Origin: Phaeobacter sp. A36a-5a
GTDB taxonomy: Bacteria > Pseudomonadota > Alphaproteobacteria > Rhodobacterales > Rhodobacteraceae
NCBI RefSeq assembly: GCF_037911135.1
Contig: NZ_JBBLYU010000004.1
Location: forward strand, 1-64,000
Length of the DNA: 64,000 bases
Direction of reading: 5' to 3'
Position 1 is the stretch's first letter. The number at the start of each line of letters is the position of its first letter. Below the pieces are notes generated by a model. That model saw only the letters and a program-made list of their open reading frames with translations. It was not told the origin of the DNA and did no database searches. Shown one piece after another: positions 62,958-64,000 of this stretch. Position numbers and translations under genes: made by a program.

Positions 62958-64000
62958 TCAACTGGGGTCGCGCCAGCGGTTCACGATCGGATACCGACGA
63001 TCCAGCCAGAACGCGCGCGGTGTGAGCCGCGCACCGGGGGCTGACTGAAAGCGTTTGTATTCGCTGATATAAATCAGGTGTTCCACGCGTTTTGCCGTCT
63101 CCCGCGAGAACCCGGCCGCAACGCAATCAGCAATCGAACCGTCCCGATCCACCAGGATCTCCAGCAACGCGTCCAGTTCGGGGTAATCCGGCAGGCTGTC
63201 GCTGTCCTTCTGATCGTCGCGCAGCTCGGCGCTCGGTGGCTTGTCGATGACCGAGGGGCGGATGACCTCCCCTTCCGGCCCCATCATCCAGTCGCGGTGA
63301 TTGGCATTGCGCCAGCGGCAGGTCTCGAACACGCGGGTCTTGTAGAGATCCTTGATCGGGTTGTAGCCCCCCGCCATATCGCCGTAGATCGTGGCATAGC
63401 CCACGGCGACCTCGGATTTATTGCCGGTGGTCAGCAGCATCTCGCCAAATTTGTTGGACATCGCCATCAGGAGAAGCCCGCGCAGGCGCGACTGGATGTT
63501 CTCCTCGGTCAGCCCCTCCTCCATCCCGGCAAAGAGCGGCGCCAGCGTGTTGGTGATCGCGGCGCGCCCCTCGGCAATCGGGACGTAGTCGTAGCGCACG
63601 CCCAGCGCCTTTGCCACCGCTTCGGCATCGTCAAGCGAGGCTTGCGAGGTATATTCGGACGGCAGCATCACGCAGCGCACATTCTCAGCCCCAAGCGCAT
63701 CGACCGCGATCGTGGCGACAATGGCGGAATCGACGCCACCGGAGAGCCCCAGCAGCACCTTCTTGAAGCCGGTCTTGCGCATGTAATCCCGCAGCGAAAG
63801 CGTCATGACGTGGTAATCCTGCTCCCACTCATCCGGCAGCACCGCCTTGGGGCCATCCACGGCGCGCCAGCCCTCGGCGGTCCGCTCCAGATCCAGATGG
63901 CAGATATCTTCGCGCAGGACCGGCATCTGCAAGGCCAGCGCCCCGCCCGGATTCAGCACAAACGAACCACCATCAAAAACCTGATCATCCTGGCCGCCCA
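62958..64000 (-). CDS. nadE: Glutamine-dependent NAD+ synthetase, C-terminal part (cut by window edge)
   Basis: At least 347 residues, open to the right edge. The visible part ends the nitrilase-type glutaminase (DDQVFDGGSFVLNPGG) and contains the synthetase with ATP-binding SGGVDSAI, LPSEYTSQASLDDAEAVAKA, LLTTGNKSEVAVGYATIYGD, and the family ending FWLDRRYPIVNRWRDPS. It amidates NaAD to NAD using glutamine, the step after NadD at 45765. The N-terminus lies beyond the window. Confidence 0.96.
   Translation of the reverse strand, partial: GGQDDQVFDGGSFVLNPGGALALQMPVLREDICHLDLERTAEGWRAVDGPKAVLPDEWEQDYHVMTLSLRDYMRKTGFKKVLLGLSGGVDSAIVATIAVDALGAENVRCVMLPSEYTSQASLDDAEAVAKALGVRYDYVPIAEGRAAITNTLAPLFAGMEEGLTEENIQSRLRGLLLMAMSNKFGEMLLTTGNKSEVAVGYATIYGDMAGGYNPIKDLYKTRVFETCRWRNANHRDWMMGPEGEVIRPSVIDKPPSAELRDDQKDSDSLPDYPELDALLEILVDRDGSIADCVAAGFSRETAKRVEHLIYISEYKRFQSAPGARLTPRAFWLDRRYPIVNRWRDPS

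Overview
The window looks like chromosome of an alphaproteobacterium of the order Rhodobacterales, most likely the marine Roseobacter group. The support is high GC with GC-rich third positions, a class I lysyl-tRNA synthetase, a fused gamma/beta NAD-dependent formate dehydrogenase subunit, an NDUFS4-like complex I accessory protein, a GluRS of the short form, and an RTX metalloprotease. Housekeeping genes (uvrB, lysK, gltX, nadD, nadE, ettA, tRNA-Arg) argue against a plasmid. The species cannot be named from the sequence alone.

Layout. 0-10 kb: a DgcA-like flavin/Fe-S oxidoreductase with a LysR regulator and a divergent DUF1330 gene; then a formate dehydrogenase operon (fused FdsG-FdsB, then FdsA) behind a second LysR gene and a MarR-like regulator. 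10-17 kb: about 1 kb without a gene, a chemoreceptor with a C-terminal CheR/CheB tether, a PRMT7-like arginine methyltransferase, an ABC-F ATPase preceded by a candidate leader peptide and hairpins, a GNAT enzyme and tRNA-Arg(TCT). 17-20.6 kb: an exbB-exbD-exbD-tonB operon, closed by short tandem repeats and a perfect 54-bp palindrome. 20.7-26.6 kb: a MYG1-family protein, a SAM methyltransferase, a YbaY-like protein and a 1112-residue serralysin-type protease.

26.6-31.4 kb is an accessory scar of lower GC. It holds a decayed IS5-family transposase, a 103-bp element with perfect 28-bp terminal inverted repeats, an IS3-family element with a broken orfB, the stump of a hemerythrin gene, a DMT exporter and what look like IS21-type terminal repeats. 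The two broken transposases each carry a similar 35-41-bp palindromic insert, the most unusual thing I saw.

31.4-64 kb returns to core content: complex I accessory subunit and uvrB; a cluster of small stress-type genes (acidic membrane-anchored protein, PLDc_N-like protein, zinc ribbon, UspA, ABM), two of them facing away from back-to-back candidate ECF promoters; a parallel beta-helix protein; lysK; TerB-like; GNAT; dacB; a DMT transporter; nadD; ettA; three tandem two-helix mini membrane proteins; trxC; an outer-membrane barrel; an L,D-transpeptidase; a cold-shock gene; the tesA / ybbA-ybbP arrangement; an NsrR-like regulator with an FNR-type box; a GGCT-DUF2254 pair; gltX; a diguanylate cyclase; and nadE running off the right edge. 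No CRISPR array, integrase, rRNA or intact prophage was seen.
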